This document shows, one piece after another, positions 33,240-43,480 of a stretch of DNA of 64,000 nucleotides (position 1 is the first letter of the stretch; each line of letters opens with the position of its first letter). Source of the stretch: PMP191F sp047602185. GTDB lineage: Bacteria; Bacteroidota; Bacteroidia; Chitinophagales; Chitinophagaceae. Location: assembly GCA_047602185.1 (NCBI GenBank), contig JASGHY010000001.1, forward strand, positions 1,054,001 through 1,118,000, written 5' to 3'. The notes beneath the pieces were generated by a model, which had not been told where the DNA came from, did not search any database, and worked only from the letters and a program-made list of their open reading frames with translations. The position numbers were made by a program, and so were the translations under genes.

Positions 33240-33461
33240 AAATAATAAAGTGTTGCTGAATTCAAAATGTACACTTTAGCCTAAAAGGAGGTAGTACTAT
33301 CATTGGTTATCCACAAATTCACAATAACGGAGTTTTGCAGCCTCTTTCATTCCAATTAATCGTCATTGTATAAGGTTTTGGAGGTGTCGCCACAAAATTG
33401 TTGTAGTATGGTTACTACCTGGTTTACATATCTCTGCTTATAAAGCCCAATGCCGGTCTTA

Positions 33462-35936
33462 TCAACGGATCAACTGTACTGTCCCTTTAAATACAGCGTC
33501 TTTATCATCCAGCATTCCCGTAATAAAGTATACGTAAGTTCCTGTATTGGCTGGCCTGCCTTTATACATGCCATCCCAACCTGCACTGATATCTGTAGTA
33601 GAAAATACCCTGTTTCCCCACCTGTCGAAAACAGCAAATTCCTTTAGCTGCAGCAAAGTGCCGGTGGGTATCCTGAATACATCATTGGTTCCATCTTTAT
33701 TTGGAGTAAATGCGTTAGGCATTTTAAATATCCTGTGCACCTTTACTGTTATGTCTTTGGAAACAGTACAGCCATCAACGCTTGTAACAGACAATGTATA
33801 GGTCGTACTATAGGCTAATGGTATGGTGACCGGTGTAAAAGTATTAGCATTTACCAGGGCATTAGCCGGGCTCCATGTGTAAGTATCGATGTTGCCTGTA
33901 ACAGAAGTGGTTATCTTTGCCTGTTGTCCTGCCATAATTGATAGCTTATCTGCACCTGTTACATCTATAACCGGTATGGGATAAACAGTCATTGTAATAA
34001 TGTTCGAAATGGCTTCTATACCCGGGCAAAGGGTAGTGCTGGTAACTTTGCAACTTACCTGGTCGCCGTTTTGCAATACCGTATTACTGTAAGTATTAAG
34101 ATCGCTCCCGGTTGCACTGCCATTGAGCAGCCATTGATAGTGGATATTGTTATTGACATTTTGTACTTGCGCACTGAAGGTCATTGGTGCGCCTGAACAT
34201 ATTTTGTCCTGGGGCGAACTGATTGTTACAGTGGGTACAGCATTACTTAATACCGTTACTTTTATATTGTTTGAGATAGCAGATGTTTTTGCGGCGCAGG
34301 CTGTTGATGGGGCAAGATTTATTTCACAGCTTATTATATCCCCATCTGTAATGGAGGCAGTACTGAATACAGCCGCATTGGTGCCGGTATTGTTGCCATT
34401 TAATTTCCATTGATAAACCGGGTTACTGCCAGCCTGTACAGGGGTTGCGGTAAATGTAACAGTACTGCCATTGCAAACAGGGTTGTTGCTGACCGCAATG
34501 CTTATAGCAGGAGACAGGTTAGGATTTACCGTCATAGTAATGGCATTGCTTTGGGCAACACCGGGTAAGCAGGTTGTATTATTGGCCAGTTCGCAGGTAA
34601 TAACATCGCCATTGGCCAGCGCATTGTCGGTATAACTTAAGGTGTTGACAAGTACTGCAAAACCATTCTTTTTCCATGTATATGATATTCCCTGTCCGGG
34701 TGCCGGACCTCCCGTAGCATTGAATGTAACAGGTGTTCCTGCACAGATATTATTTGCCGATCCACTGATACTGATGGAATAGGATGGATTAGCAGGAGTA
34801 TTGATAGTGAAATCAATTTTCCGTACCCGGTGGTTGGAATTGTCTGCTACATAAAGAGCGTTTTTAGCGTCAAGGCATATACCAACCGGGTAGTGCAGGG
34901 TGGCGTATATCGCGAGGTCTCCATCACCACTGAAACCAAGCGTACCTGTTCCTGCTATGGTATTAATGATGCCTGTTGCAGCATCTATTTTCCTGATGCG
35001 CCCATCATCATATTGACTCACGTAAATATTGCCTGCAGCATCAATACAAACGGAATGGGGGTCAAACAGGTTGGCATTTACCGCCAGTCCTCCATCTCCG
35101 CTATGGCCATATACATTTGTTCCGGCAATAGTAGTGATGATGCCGGTTGCAATATCAATTTTTCGTATCCTGCAGGTATTACTCCCATTCACTTCGGTAA
35201 AAAAGATATTTCCTGCTGCATCTGTACAGACATCTACCGGGTAGGGGATGCCGGCGTTTATTGCAAGACCATTGTCCCCACTATGTGATGATGATCCGTT
35301 ACCGCCCACTGTAGTGATGATGCCTGTGCCTGCTGCTATTTTCCGGATGCGCTGGTTGGCAAAATCAGCAAAATATATATTGCCCTGTTTGTCAACGTAG
35401 ATCCCATGAGGTGTATTGATCTGTGCATTGATCGCCGGACCTCCGTCGCCTGAATAACCACTGGTGCCGGTTCCCGCAATAGTAGTAACAATACCTGTAG
35501 CAACATTGATCTTACGTATTCGATGCCCGCTGTATTCAGTTGCATAAATGTTACCCGCGTCATCGCCGCAGATTGCAAAAACGAATTTGAACAGGGCCTG
35601 TGTGGCCTGTCCTCCGTCTCCTGCATAGCCATAGCTGTCAGAACCTGCAAAAGCAGTTATTATACCTGTAGTACCATTTACTTTACGAATGCAGTTGCCG
35701 AGGGCAATGTAAACATCTCCTGCAGCGTCTACGTACACATCGTAAGGATAGGGAGTTCCTGCGCAAAGTGCCGGCCCGCCATTACCTGTATTTCCATTAT
35801 GGCCAGAGCCTGCTATGGTGGTAATAAGCTGTGCAGAAACTGAATGTGATATAAGTAAGAAAACTAATGTAATTAGTACTGGTATCCGGGATAAATACTT
35901 CAGAAAAGCAGTGGTGTCAGGTGTTCCGGGGATCAT
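33462..35936 (-). CDS. secreted NHL-repeat protein with gliding-motility C-terminal domain
   Basis: A signal peptide (RIPVLITLVFLLISHSVSAQ) is followed by about six NHL units in residues ~38-395 (units of the type IRKINVATGIVTTIAGTGTS with GYSGDGGPA). Then come Ig/PKD-like modules at ~400-735 with repeated NPVCNGSTVTFTATP-type segments. The C-terminus is a CHU_C/type-B T9SS sorting domain (MPNAFTPNKDGTNDVFRIPT, FDRWGNRVF, GWDGMYKG, GTYVYF). The 824-residue product is exported by the type IX system and probably acts in surface binding. Confidence 0.9.
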   Translation of the reverse strand: MIPGTPDTTAFLKYLSRIPVLITLVFLLISHSVSAQLITTIAGSGHNGNTGNGGPALCAGTPYPYDVYVDAAGDVYIALGNCIRKVNGTTGIITAFAGSDSYGYAGDGGQATQALFKFVFAICGDDAGNIYATEYSGHRIRKINVATGIVTTIAGTGTSGYSGDGGPAINAQINTPHGIYVDKQGNIYFADFANQRIRKIAAGTGIITTVGGNGSSSHSGDNGLAINAGIPYPVDVCTDAAGNIFFTEVNGSNTCRIRKIDIATGIITTIAGTNVYGHSGDGGLAVNANLFDPHSVCIDAAGNIYVSQYDDGRIRKIDAATGIINTIAGTGTLGFSGDGDLAIYATLHYPVGICLDAKNALYVADNSNHRVRKIDFTINTPANPSYSISISGSANNICAGTPVTFNATGGPAPGQGISYTWKKNGFAVLVNTLSYTDNALANGDVITCELANNTTCLPGVAQSNAITMTVNPNLSPAISIAVSNNPVCNGSTVTFTATPVQAGSNPVYQWKLNGNNTGTNAAVFSTASITDGDIISCEINLAPSTACAAKTSAISNNIKVTVLSNAVPTVTISSPQDKICSGAPMTFSAQVQNVNNNIHYQWLLNGSATGSDLNTYSNTVLQNGDQVSCKVTSTTLCPGIEAISNIITMTVYPIPVIDVTGADKLSIMAGQQAKITTSVTGNIDTYTWSPANALVNANTFTPVTIPLAYSTTYTLSVTSVDGCTVSKDITVKVHRIFKMPNAFTPNKDGTNDVFRIPTGTLLQLKEFAVFDRWGNRVFSTTDISAGWDGMYKGRPANTGTYVYFITGMLDDKDAVFKGTVQLIR

Positions 35937-36039
35937 AATGTAAGGGTAGGCTAAATTAGGAACTTCCCTTGCTACCCCAAGCGAATAACAAAATTAATTT
36001 TATAAAAAACGATTATCTTCCGGCTCTCTAACTTTCCTT

Positions 36040-38859
36040 ATGCCAAAATTCATTCTGCCTGCTGTTCTTTTACTGTTTTCTATATATGCCCATGCCCAAC
36101 GTTTCAGTGGTCATGCGCCTTCTACTTCCTGGAAACAGGTAAATACAGATACGGTACGTGTTGTTTTTCCGGAAGGATATGAGCAACAGGCCAGTATGAT
36201 TGCAGCTACTGCCCACCGGTTAGGATTACAAACTCAATCGACCATGGGTAGCCGCTTCCGTAAAGTGAGTATTGTGTTGCAACCAAATACTACGGTTGCC
36301 AATGGATATGTTGGATTAGGCCCCTGGCGTAGTGAATTTATGCTTACACCTTCTCCCAGCAGTTTTAATCTGGGCAGTTTGCCCTGGAGTTATACATTAG
36401 CCCTGCACGAATACAGGCACGTTCAGCAATATTCCAATTTCAGAAAGGGCATCTCGGCAGTGGCTTACTACCTGTTTGGCGAGCAGGGACAGGAATTGTT
36501 CAATAGCGCTACTGTCCCTAACTGGTTCTGGGAAGGGGATGCCGTGTACCAGGAAACAAGGATGAGCGACCAGGGCAGGGGCAGGCTTCCTTATTTTTTT
36601 AAGGATTACCGTTCTCTGTGGACCGGCCGCAAGCAGTATTCCTGGATGAAGCTGCGCAGCGGGTCATTGCAGGACTTTATTCCCAATCATTACCCGCTTG
36701 GCTATATGCTGGTCTCTTACGGAAGAGAAAAATACGGTGAAGATCTCTGGAGAAAAGTTACCGGTGATGCTGTTTCTAAAGTTCAGTTATATCCCTTACA
36801 ACGAGCTATAAAAAAATATACCGGCAAAAACTACCAGGACTTTCGCAAAGAAGCGATAGCGTACTATCAAGGCTTTCTTCCGGCCGATGCGGTACAGGAT
36901 TCAGTGGCTTTGTGGGCGCAGGAGCATAAGCATTTTGTGGCTGATGAAGGGTTTCCGCAATGGCTGGATGCAAATACCATTGTATTTGTCAGCGAAGGCT
37001 ATGATCGTATTCCTGCTTTTTATATCCGCAACCTGCAAACAGGCAGGCAACATAAAGTACGGGTAAAAGATATCTCACAGGATAATTACTTTTCCTGCGT
37101 AAATGGAAAAATAGTCTACGCTGCGTACGAGCCAGCACTCCGCTGGTCCTGGACAGACTACAGCGTATTAAAAGTATTAGATGCACATACCGGTAAACAA
37201 CGGAGCCTGACCAGTCATTCAAAATATTTTAGCCCCGATATCAGTGCTGATGGCAAACAGGTAGTGGCTGTAGATGTGCAACCCGGTGGCGCTTCTTCAT
37301 TACATATCATTGACGCCGGTAATGGTGAGGTCCTCGGTAAAATACCTAATGCTCAGAAGCTCTTCTATACTTTTCCTAAGTTTTATAACGATAGTACTAT
37401 TGTTTCTGCTGTGCGCAATATTACCGGTCAAATGACAATGGCCCTGATCAATATACACAATGGCAATGTGGATGAGTTGCTGCCTTACTCCATGAAGGTG
37501 ATCGGTTTCCCTTCTGTGTATAAAGACACCATAACATTTACAGCAGCCAATGGCGAAACAGACGAGATCTTTGCTATAACCGGCAGCCGGCAGTTATTAC
37601 AATACACTGGTGCACGTAAGCTGAATGCCAGTACCGGTAATTACCAGGCCAGCATCCGGAATAATAAAGCGGTGTGGACTGCTTTCACGTCTGTGGGCTA
37701 TCACATTGTACACCAGCCGGTACAGAGCAACTCATGGCAGCCATTACCTATCAATCATTTTACAGACACCAGCTTCAATTACCGGTTAAATGGTTTAAGG
37801 ATTGCTAAAACTGATCCTGATACCGGCAGGCAATATCCTGTTACAGCTTATTCCAAAGCATTCCATTTGTTTAACCTGCATAGCCGCCGGCCTTTTGTTG
37901 ATGATCCGGAATATACTTTCTCTGTTGTAGGAGAAAATGTTCTGAACACGATGCTTACTGAATTGTATTTTACCTACAATCGTGATGATCGCAGTAAACA
38001 ATTTGGTGGTACTGTTACTTATGGCGGACTTTTCCCTTATATCCACCTGGGCACCAGTTATACATTAGACCGTTCGGCATTGTTGCGGCAAAAAACTGTT
38101 TTCTGGAATGAGTGGCAGGGAAAAGTTGGTGTACAGTTGCCGTTCAATTTTACCAGCGGTAAAAGATATCGTTCGCTGAATGTAATTGGCGACCTGGTGT
38201 ATAATAAACGCTATTTCCAGGGTACTTATAAAGATAGCTTTGATAACCGCGGGTTTGCTTATTTTACGGGGCTTATCAGTTATACCACGCAATCACAATC
38301 TGCTGTAAAGCATATTTATCCCCGTTGGGCACAAAGCGCCAGTCTGCGTTATTCAAAGGCTGTAACGGCGTTGGATGCCAACCAGGTAACAGCCAATGCC
38401 TATGCTTACTTCCCGGGATTGTTCCGCACGCACAATCTTATTATCAATGGTTCTGTTCAGCAACGCGATACCCTCAATAATGCCCGTTTTTCCAATGCAT
38501 TGCCTTTCTCAAGAGGATACATTGCCCAGAATTATCACCAGATGGGAAAATTTGGTGTCAACTATCACCTGCCATTAGCCTATCCTGACTGGGGATTTGG
38601 TAACATCGTTTATTTTCTGCGTATGCGTGCCAACCTGTTTTACGATGATACCTATGTGGCTGATTATACTGCAGCACGTCATAAAACAAGTTTAAAGTTC
38701 CGCAGTTATGGTACTGAAGTATATTTTGATACCAAATGGTGGAATGAATATGATGTAACCTTTGGTGTACGATATAGCAGGTTGATTGATGGTAACAGGC
38801 AGGGGCTGGGTGCCAATCAATGGGAATTTATAGTACCTATCACTGCGTTGAGCAGGTAA
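36040..38859 (+). CDS. secreted HExxH metallopeptidase-like protein with TolB-like repeats and outer-membrane barrel
   Basis: A signal peptide ends at AHAQ (residue 20). A gluzincin site is visible at residues 123-127 (HEYRH) with a Glu ligand in WFWEGDAVYQE at 165, as in peptidase MA-like domains. Residues ~300-550 hold TolB-like beta-propeller segments (YFSPDISADGKQVVAVDVQP, LFYTFPKFYNDSTIVSAVRN). The last ~330 residues look like an outer-membrane barrel ending in ITALSR (FGGTVTYGGLFPYIHLGTSY, VTFGVRYSRL). It would place a protease at the outer membrane. It diverges from the NHL-protein gene with a 103-base gap. Confidence 0.75.
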   Translation: MPKFILPAVLLLFSIYAHAQRFSGHAPSTSWKQVNTDTVRVVFPEGYEQQASMIAATAHRLGLQTQSTMGSRFRKVSIVLQPNTTVANGYVGLGPWRSEFMLTPSPSSFNLGSLPWSYTLALHEYRHVQQYSNFRKGISAVAYYLFGEQGQELFNSATVPNWFWEGDAVYQETRMSDQGRGRLPYFFKDYRSLWTGRKQYSWMKLRSGSLQDFIPNHYPLGYMLVSYGREKYGEDLWRKVTGDAVSKVQLYPLQRAIKKYTGKNYQDFRKEAIAYYQGFLPADAVQDSVALWAQEHKHFVADEGFPQWLDANTIVFVSEGYDRIPAFYIRNLQTGRQHKVRVKDISQDNYFSCVNGKIVYAAYEPALRWSWTDYSVLKVLDAHTGKQRSLTSHSKYFSPDISADGKQVVAVDVQPGGASSLHIIDAGNGEVLGKIPNAQKLFYTFPKFYNDSTIVSAVRNITGQMTMALINIHNGNVDELLPYSMKVIGFPSVYKDTITFTAANGETDEIFAITGSRQLLQYTGARKLNASTGNYQASIRNNKAVWTAFTSVGYHIVHQPVQSNSWQPLPINHFTDTSFNYRLNGLRIAKTDPDTGRQYPVTAYSKAFHLFNLHSRRPFVDDPEYTFSVVGENVLNTMLTELYFTYNRDDRSKQFGGTVTYGGLFPYIHLGTSYTLDRSALLRQKTVFWNEWQGKVGVQLPFNFTSGKRYRSLNVIGDLVYNKRYFQGTYKDSFDNRGFAYFTGLISYTTQSQSAVKHIYPRWAQSASLRYSKAVTALDANQVTANAYAYFPGLFRTHNLIINGSVQQRDTLNNARFSNALPFSRGYIAQNYHQMGKFGVNYHLPLAYPDWGFGNIVYFLRMRANLFYDDTYVADYTAARHKTSLKFRSYGTEVYFDTKWWNEYDVTFGVRYSRLIDGNRQGLGANQWEFIVPITALSR

Positions 38860-38965
38860 GCCTTTTGCAATACAAGCTAGTTCTTCACTATATGTATTGT
38901 ATTCAATGCTCGTATCCGCCCATTAATACCCGGTTACTTTAAGCAAAATAGTTTGAAGAAAACTA

Positions 38966-38992
38966 TTTGTTAATGAAAAAAATATACTTTTA
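38966..38992 (+). promoter_or_regulatory. conserved promoter-like element, copy 1
   Basis: TTTG, 15 bases, TACTTTTA: the same elements and spacing occur at 43621-43647 before the second operon copy. The -7 motif deviates at the last base from TAnnTTTG and the spacer is short. The alternative is that the conservation reflects a leader peptide starting at 38973. Confidence 0.4.
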
Positions 38993-39032
38993 TGGCCTGT
39001 TACACACTCGCCAGACTCCTCTAACTCCATAG
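38973..39032 (+). CDS. possible leader peptide, copy 1 (19 aa)
   Basis: ATG at 38973 opens MKKIYFYGLLHTRQTPLTP and stops at TAG 39030. The copy at 43628 opens MKKIYFYNVVTYPALL. The identical first seven residues may be real coding conservation or only conserved promoter DNA. It sits about 200 bases upstream of the 189-aa gene. Confidence 0.25.
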   Translation: MKKIYFYGLLHTRQTPLTP

Positions 39033-39236
39033 CTCAGTTTCTCACTCCCAACCAATGCTGAAACATGACTGATTGTTGGATCAATCATTTGATGAACAAC
39101 TACTGTCTGTTATTAATTGCACAAAGAGCTTCTTAAGTGCGTCATATCTTGTTTGTGGTTCTGTTAATCAAATGATGCTGATTTTTAGTTCAACAGCATA
39201 CGCTTACTTTCTAAACCATAAAAACCAGATCAGCTT

Positions 39237-39806
39237 ATGAAGGAGTTGTACAAAGCATTGTTTGTTTTGTTTTCTATCATTTATTCACATGCTGTCCTCG
39301 CTCAGTCATCAATAGTTCCCAGTGTATTAAATGCAGCCGGAGGCACTTACGATAATGCCGATTCTTATTATCGTTTTGAATGGAGTATTGGAGAGATCAC
39401 CTTAATCGACGCATTTGCACCCGCAGATAGTTCATTACTGGTAACACAAGGCGTGTTACAACCCTGTACAGATAAGGTTACAAAATCTCCTTATATTGTT
39501 ACGTTCGATGTAGGTGATATTAAATTATTCCCCAGTCCCACCACAGGCAAGTTTGAAGTAGACTTTTTTGTACGCCAGTCAGGTCGTATGGAATTGTTGC
39601 TGACCGACCTTACCGGTAAAGTATTGGAAAAACGTTCTTACTACTATAACGGCTGCTGCCGTATTGAGTACTTCGATGTTGCAAAATATCCCAATGGTAT
39701 CTACTACGTCATCGCTACACTTACACCAGATACACCACGTCCGGGCGACAACCTTGAGGTAAAACGTCATGGTGGTTACCGCATCTTAAAGATGGATAGC
39801 AAATAG
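39237..39806 (+). CDS. T9SS-sorted secreted protein, 189 aa (copy 1)
   Basis: A signal peptide (residues 1-22, ending VLAQ) is followed by SSIVPSVLNAAGGTYDNADS, a short beta-rich domain (YYRFEWSIGEITLIDAF) and a type-A T9SS sorting domain at ~95-185 (LFPSPTTGKFEVDFFV, GRMELLLTDLTGKVLEKRSY, YPNGIYYVIATL). Proteins with this SSIVPSVLNAAGG start recur in Bacteroidota beside large secreted proteins. The copy at 43799 differs in only ~12 residues, mainly in the signal peptide. First gene of a three-gene operon. Confidence 0.85.
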   Translation: MKELYKALFVLFSIIYSHAVLAQSSIVPSVLNAAGGTYDNADSYYRFEWSIGEITLIDAFAPADSSLLVTQGVLQPCTDKVTKSPYIVTFDVGDIKLFPSPTTGKFEVDFFVRQSGRMELLLTDLTGKVLEKRSYYYNGCCRIEYFDVAKYPNGIYYVIATLTPDTPRPGDNLEVKRHGGYRILKMDSK

Positions 39807-39911
39807 CAATTTTAAACCATCCAGGTATTAATGTAAATAATGCGTACAGCATGAATGTACTGTATTGCATTGTGAAACAAATTTTCATTCAACATTCAAA
39901 CCAATCTTTTT

Positions 39912-42900
39912 ATGAAGAGACTTCTATGCACCCTTACAATGTTGCTGCTGACAGTATCATTGGTTATAGGGCAGGCTCCCGGATTGCTCAATTATCAGGG
40001 TGTTGCCCGTAATGCCGTAGGAAATGTATTGCAGAATAAGACGATTGCCTTACGCCTCAGTATCAGGAATGCTGCGGCGAATGGTACCGTGGTATATTCT
40101 GAAACACGATCTGTAACGACCAATCCCTTTGGTTTATTCAATGTACAGGTAGGTAGCGCAGGTGCTACCAATGTTACCGGTACTGTATCAGGCGTAAACT
40201 GGAGTACAGGTACTAAATATATGCAGGTAGAGATCGATCCGCTGGGCGGTTCTGCCTTTGTAAATATCGGAACGACGCAACTGGTATCAGTCCCTTATGC
40301 ATTGTTTGCACAGGGTGGTTTACCTGTTGGTCCTGCCGGTGGCGATCTGACGGGTACATATCCCAATCCTACTATAGCAGCAGCGGCGGTAACAACTACC
40401 AAACTGGCTGATGCGTCTGTAACCACAGCAAAGCTGGTCGATGGCAGTGTAACTACCGCAAAACATGCCGATGCGTCGGTGACAACAGCTAAGTTGGCTG
40501 ATAATAGTGTAACAACTGCAAAGATTGTGGATGCGGCTGTAACTACCGCAAAACATGCTGATGCATCTGTAACCACTCCTAAACTGGCTGATAATAGTGT
40601 GACAACTGCAAAAATTGTAGATGGTGCAGTGACTACTGCAAAACATGCTGACGCATCTGTGACCACGGCTAAACTTGCGGATAACAGTGTAGCTACAGCA
40701 AAGATTATAGATGCCTCAGTAACTACTCCCAAGCTGGCGGATGGCTCAGTAACACAGGCTAAAATTGCTGCGGGTGTTACATTACCGCCCAGCGGCGCTG
40801 CCGGTGGCGATCTTACCGGTACTTATCCCAATCCTACTGTAGCTGGTCTGCGTGGTAAGGGAGTGTCTGCCACTGTACCTACATCGGGACAGGTATTGAA
40901 ATTTGACGGTACCAACTGGGCTCCTGCCAATAATGTTGCTGCCGGCCTTGTATTGCCTTATGCCACTACGGAAAACAATGCAGCTACTTTATTCTCTATT
41001 ACCAATAATGGCGATGGTACCTCACTGGAAGGTGTAAATAATACAACAACCTCCAGTATCAGTGCTGTAAGAGGTATTGTAAACAGTGCAACTCCCGGCG
41101 GTTTTTCATCTGCCTTACGAGGTATCAATAATGGCGCTGGTGGTTTAGGCATCGGTGTATGGGGAACACAGAATGGCACTGGTTGGGGCGTTTATGGTCA
41201 AACGCCTGCTGGTCTTGGTGTATATGGTAATACTACCAGCGGCTACGGTGTATATGGCGCCAGTGGCAGCACCGGCGTTGGTGTGTATGGAAGAAGTACT
41301 GATGGTATTGGTGGTTATTTTGAAAACGTCAATAACACTAATACGAATGCTGCTGTTAACGCTACAACAGTAAGTGATGGTGTTGCGATTGATGGTAGTA
41401 GCAGTTCTACATCACCCAGCATCAGTGCAATAAGAGGTACGGTCACCTCTACTGCTCCCGGTGGTTTTTCATCTGCAGTAAGAGGTATTAACAACGGAAC
41501 CGGCGGTTTGGGAATTGGCGTATGGGGATCTCAGAATGGCAGTGGATGGGCTGTATATGGTGTAACGCCGAATGGCCTTGGGGTATATGGGAATTCCAGC
41601 GCCAATGGAACAGGCGTGTATGCCAATAGTAACACCGGAACAGGTTTAACAGCTACAAGTAACAATGGTATTGCCGCCAATATTGCCATTTTCAACAATT
41701 CGAACAATAGTGATGTCCTCGATTTATCTACAGTAGGTAATGGCATCGCTGCCAATGTTACTACTAATGGTACTGGCACAGCTATTAATGTAGGTGTTAC
41801 CAGTGCTTCTAATGGCAGCACTGCTGTTAATATATCACATGCCGGCTCCGGGCGCGGCGTATACGCAAACTCTACCGGTGGTACGGGTGTGGAAGGTATT
41901 ACAGGTAGTATCTCTGCCGCAGGTATTATTGGCCGTAACAGCACTGGTGAAGCCGTAGTAGGTTTCAGCAATGGAGGTTCCGGAGTAGGTGCTGTGGTAG
42001 GGCGTAGTGATGGTGCCGGTTATGGCGTAAGAGGTTTTAATACGCAAAATGGAACAGGCGTAATGGGCCAGGCCGGTATCAGCGGCGGTACTGGTCGTGC
42101 TGCGCGTTTTGAGAACGTAAATGCGGCGAACTCTACCACTGTAACTGAAATAGCAACTAATGGTACTGGTGATGGTATAAACGTACAACTATCAAATGCC
42201 AGCAACTTCGGTAATGGAGTTGAGGTAACACACTCAGGTGTTGGCCGTGGTGTGTATGCTACTTCTACAGGTGGTACAGGTGTGGAAGGTATTACGAGTA
42301 GTATTTCTGCTGCCGGTATTATCGGACGAAATATGACCGGCGAAGCCGTGGTTGGATTTACCAGTGGTGTTGCGGGTGTTGGTGCTGTGGTAGGTCGTAG
42401 TGATGGTGCTGGTTATGGCGTAAGAGGTTTTAATACACAGAATGGTATTGGTGTAATAGGTCAGGCTGGTATCAGTGGTGGTACTGGTCGTGCAGGCCGT
42501 TTTGAGAATGTAAATGCAGCCAATACCAGCAACGTACTGGAAGTAGTTACCAATAGCAGCGGCAACCTTGCTGTATTCTCTGCCGGCGGTAATGTTGCCA
42601 GGATCGATGCTACAGGTAAAGGCTTCTTCAATGGAGGTACACAAACAGGTGGCGCTGATATTGCAGAGTATTTTGAAGTGGAAGGAGCAAAAGCTCAATA
42701 CGAGCCCGGTGATGTATTGGTTATTTCATCATCATCAGATCGTAAGGTTGAAAGATCATCTGCGCCTTATTCAACCCTGGTATCCGGCGTGTATGCTACC
42801 AAGCCGGGTGTAATGCTTACCGAAAGAAATGCAGAACAGGACCAACTGGATGATATGGTGCCAATGGGTATTATTGGTGTTATCCCTACAAAAGTTTGTA

Positions 42901-43073
42901 TGGAAGGTGGTGCCATAAAAAGAGGTGACCTGATTGTTACTTCTTCTGTACCAGGCGTGGCCATGAAAGCTGATCTTGATAAAGTAAAAGTAGGCCAGGT
43001 GATAGGTAAAGCACTGCAGGATTATAATGGTACCGGTACAGGTAAAATAAACGTACTTGTAAGCATCAAATAA
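39912..43073 (+). CDS. giant secreted repeat protein, tail-fibre-like (copy 1, 1053 aa)
   Basis: A signal peptide (MKRLLCTLTMLLLTVSLVIG) precedes an N-terminal domain (APGLLNYQGVARNAVGNVLQ, to ~140). GGDLTGTYPNPT units frame 13 decapeptide repeats of the type (A/G/N)(S/A)VTTAK(L/H/I)(A/V)D at ~155-290. A Gly/Asn/Thr-rich region (GGFSSALRGINNGAGGLGIG-type repeats) runs to ~910. The C-terminal domain begins near GGTQTGGADIAEYFEVEG and ends INVLVSIK, like the chaperone/peptidase-type C-termini of phage tail fibres. It is probably a trimeric extracellular fibre. Confidence 0.75.
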   Translation: MKRLLCTLTMLLLTVSLVIGQAPGLLNYQGVARNAVGNVLQNKTIALRLSIRNAAANGTVVYSETRSVTTNPFGLFNVQVGSAGATNVTGTVSGVNWSTGTKYMQVEIDPLGGSAFVNIGTTQLVSVPYALFAQGGLPVGPAGGDLTGTYPNPTIAAAAVTTTKLADASVTTAKLVDGSVTTAKHADASVTTAKLADNSVTTAKIVDAAVTTAKHADASVTTPKLADNSVTTAKIVDGAVTTAKHADASVTTAKLADNSVATAKIIDASVTTPKLADGSVTQAKIAAGVTLPPSGAAGGDLTGTYPNPTVAGLRGKGVSATVPTSGQVLKFDGTNWAPANNVAAGLVLPYATTENNAATLFSITNNGDGTSLEGVNNTTTSSISAVRGIVNSATPGGFSSALRGINNGAGGLGIGVWGTQNGTGWGVYGQTPAGLGVYGNTTSGYGVYGASGSTGVGVYGRSTDGIGGYFENVNNTNTNAAVNATTVSDGVAIDGSSSSTSPSISAIRGTVTSTAPGGFSSAVRGINNGTGGLGIGVWGSQNGSGWAVYGVTPNGLGVYGNSSANGTGVYANSNTGTGLTATSNNGIAANIAIFNNSNNSDVLDLSTVGNGIAANVTTNGTGTAINVGVTSASNGSTAVNISHAGSGRGVYANSTGGTGVEGITGSISAAGIIGRNSTGEAVVGFSNGGSGVGAVVGRSDGAGYGVRGFNTQNGTGVMGQAGISGGTGRAARFENVNAANSTTVTEIATNGTGDGINVQLSNASNFGNGVEVTHSGVGRGVYATSTGGTGVEGITSSISAAGIIGRNMTGEAVVGFTSGVAGVGAVVGRSDGAGYGVRGFNTQNGIGVIGQAGISGGTGRAGRFENVNAANTSNVLEVVTNSSGNLAVFSAGGNVARIDATGKGFFNGGTQTGGADIAEYFEVEGAKAQYEPGDVLVISSSSDRKVERSSAPYSTLVSGVYATKPGVMLTERNAEQDQLDDMVPMGIIGVIPTKVCMEGGAIKRGDLIVTSSVPGVAMKADLDKVKVGQVIGKALQDYNGTGTGKINVLVSIK
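40382..40772 (+). repeat. thirteen 30-bp coding repeats in copy 1
   Basis: Thirteen degenerate 30-bp units encode the decapeptide VTTAK(L/H/I)(A/V)Dxx. The homologous stretch in copy 2 (44954-45134) has only six, so the unit number changes between paralogues. Confidence 0.8.
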
Positions 43074-43097
43074 ACAGAATAGGAAAAATAAAATATT

Positions 43098-43448
43098 ATG
43101 AAAACAATTACTAAAACATATTCGCTGCTACTGGCCGGCCTGTTATTGGCTGGTGGTGCCAGTGCGCAATTGGCCAGTGATAAACCGACTCAGCCCGCAA
43201 AAACTGTTGAAGCCCAAAAAGCAATTATTGCACCTGCTGCTCCGGCTGTAGAAACTGTATCTTCCTCAGTTAGCGCTATCAAGCCGGCCACGGAAAAGAA
43301 AACTGTTGTCAATAATAAATTAAAAGCAGTTACTCCACCGTCACAAGGTGCGGAGCCTGCAAAAGCAACAACTAAAGAATCATTCAGGCTACCTAAAGTT
43401 TCCGAACAGCAGGCTACCAAGGCTGCACCGGCAAAAAACAATAAGTAG
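43098..43448 (+). CDS. small Ala/Pro/Lys-rich secreted protein (copy 1)
   Basis: A signal peptide (MKTITKTYSLLLAGLLLAGG, then ASAQ) is followed by ~90 low-complexity residues rich in Ala, Pro, Thr and Lys (PTQPAKTVEAQKAIIAPAAP, VSEQQATKAAPAKNNK). It lies 24 bases after the giant protein and closes the operon. The layout suggests an unstructured periplasmic or surface linker protein; no family is recognised. Confidence 0.7.
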   Translation: MKTITKTYSLLLAGLLLAGGASAQLASDKPTQPAKTVEAQKAIIAPAAPAVETVSSSVSAIKPATEKKTVVNNKLKAVTPPSQGAEPAKATTKESFRLPKVSEQQATKAAPAKNNK

Positions 43449-43480
43449 CAGATAAGATCTTCCTCACACATAGATCACAA

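Larger units (their letters stand above)
38860..39236 (+). other. leader region of the first repeat-protein operon
   Basis: The 377-base gap has no large gene. It contains a leader element at 38966-39032, and its last ~35 bases (CTAAACCATAAAAACCAGATCAGCTT) match the region before the second operon copy. Confidence 0.5.

Noticed and set aside
33307..33315. TTATCCACA, a perfect DnaA-box-like 9-mer
   Set aside because: Only one box, no cluster, no dnaA/gyrB-type neighbours and no AT-rich unwinding element; a chance occurrence is likely.
40295..40732. Long minus-strand frames opposite the giant repeat genes (also at 41531, 45942, 46608)
   Set aside because: They are mirror frames of the repetitive VTTAK and Gly/Asn-rich coding sequence with low-complexity products and no independent start or promoter.
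40382..40772. Regular 30-bp repeats that could look like a CRISPR array
   Set aside because: Repeats are contiguous without unique spacers, lie in frame within a gene and encode decapeptides; no cas genes are present.
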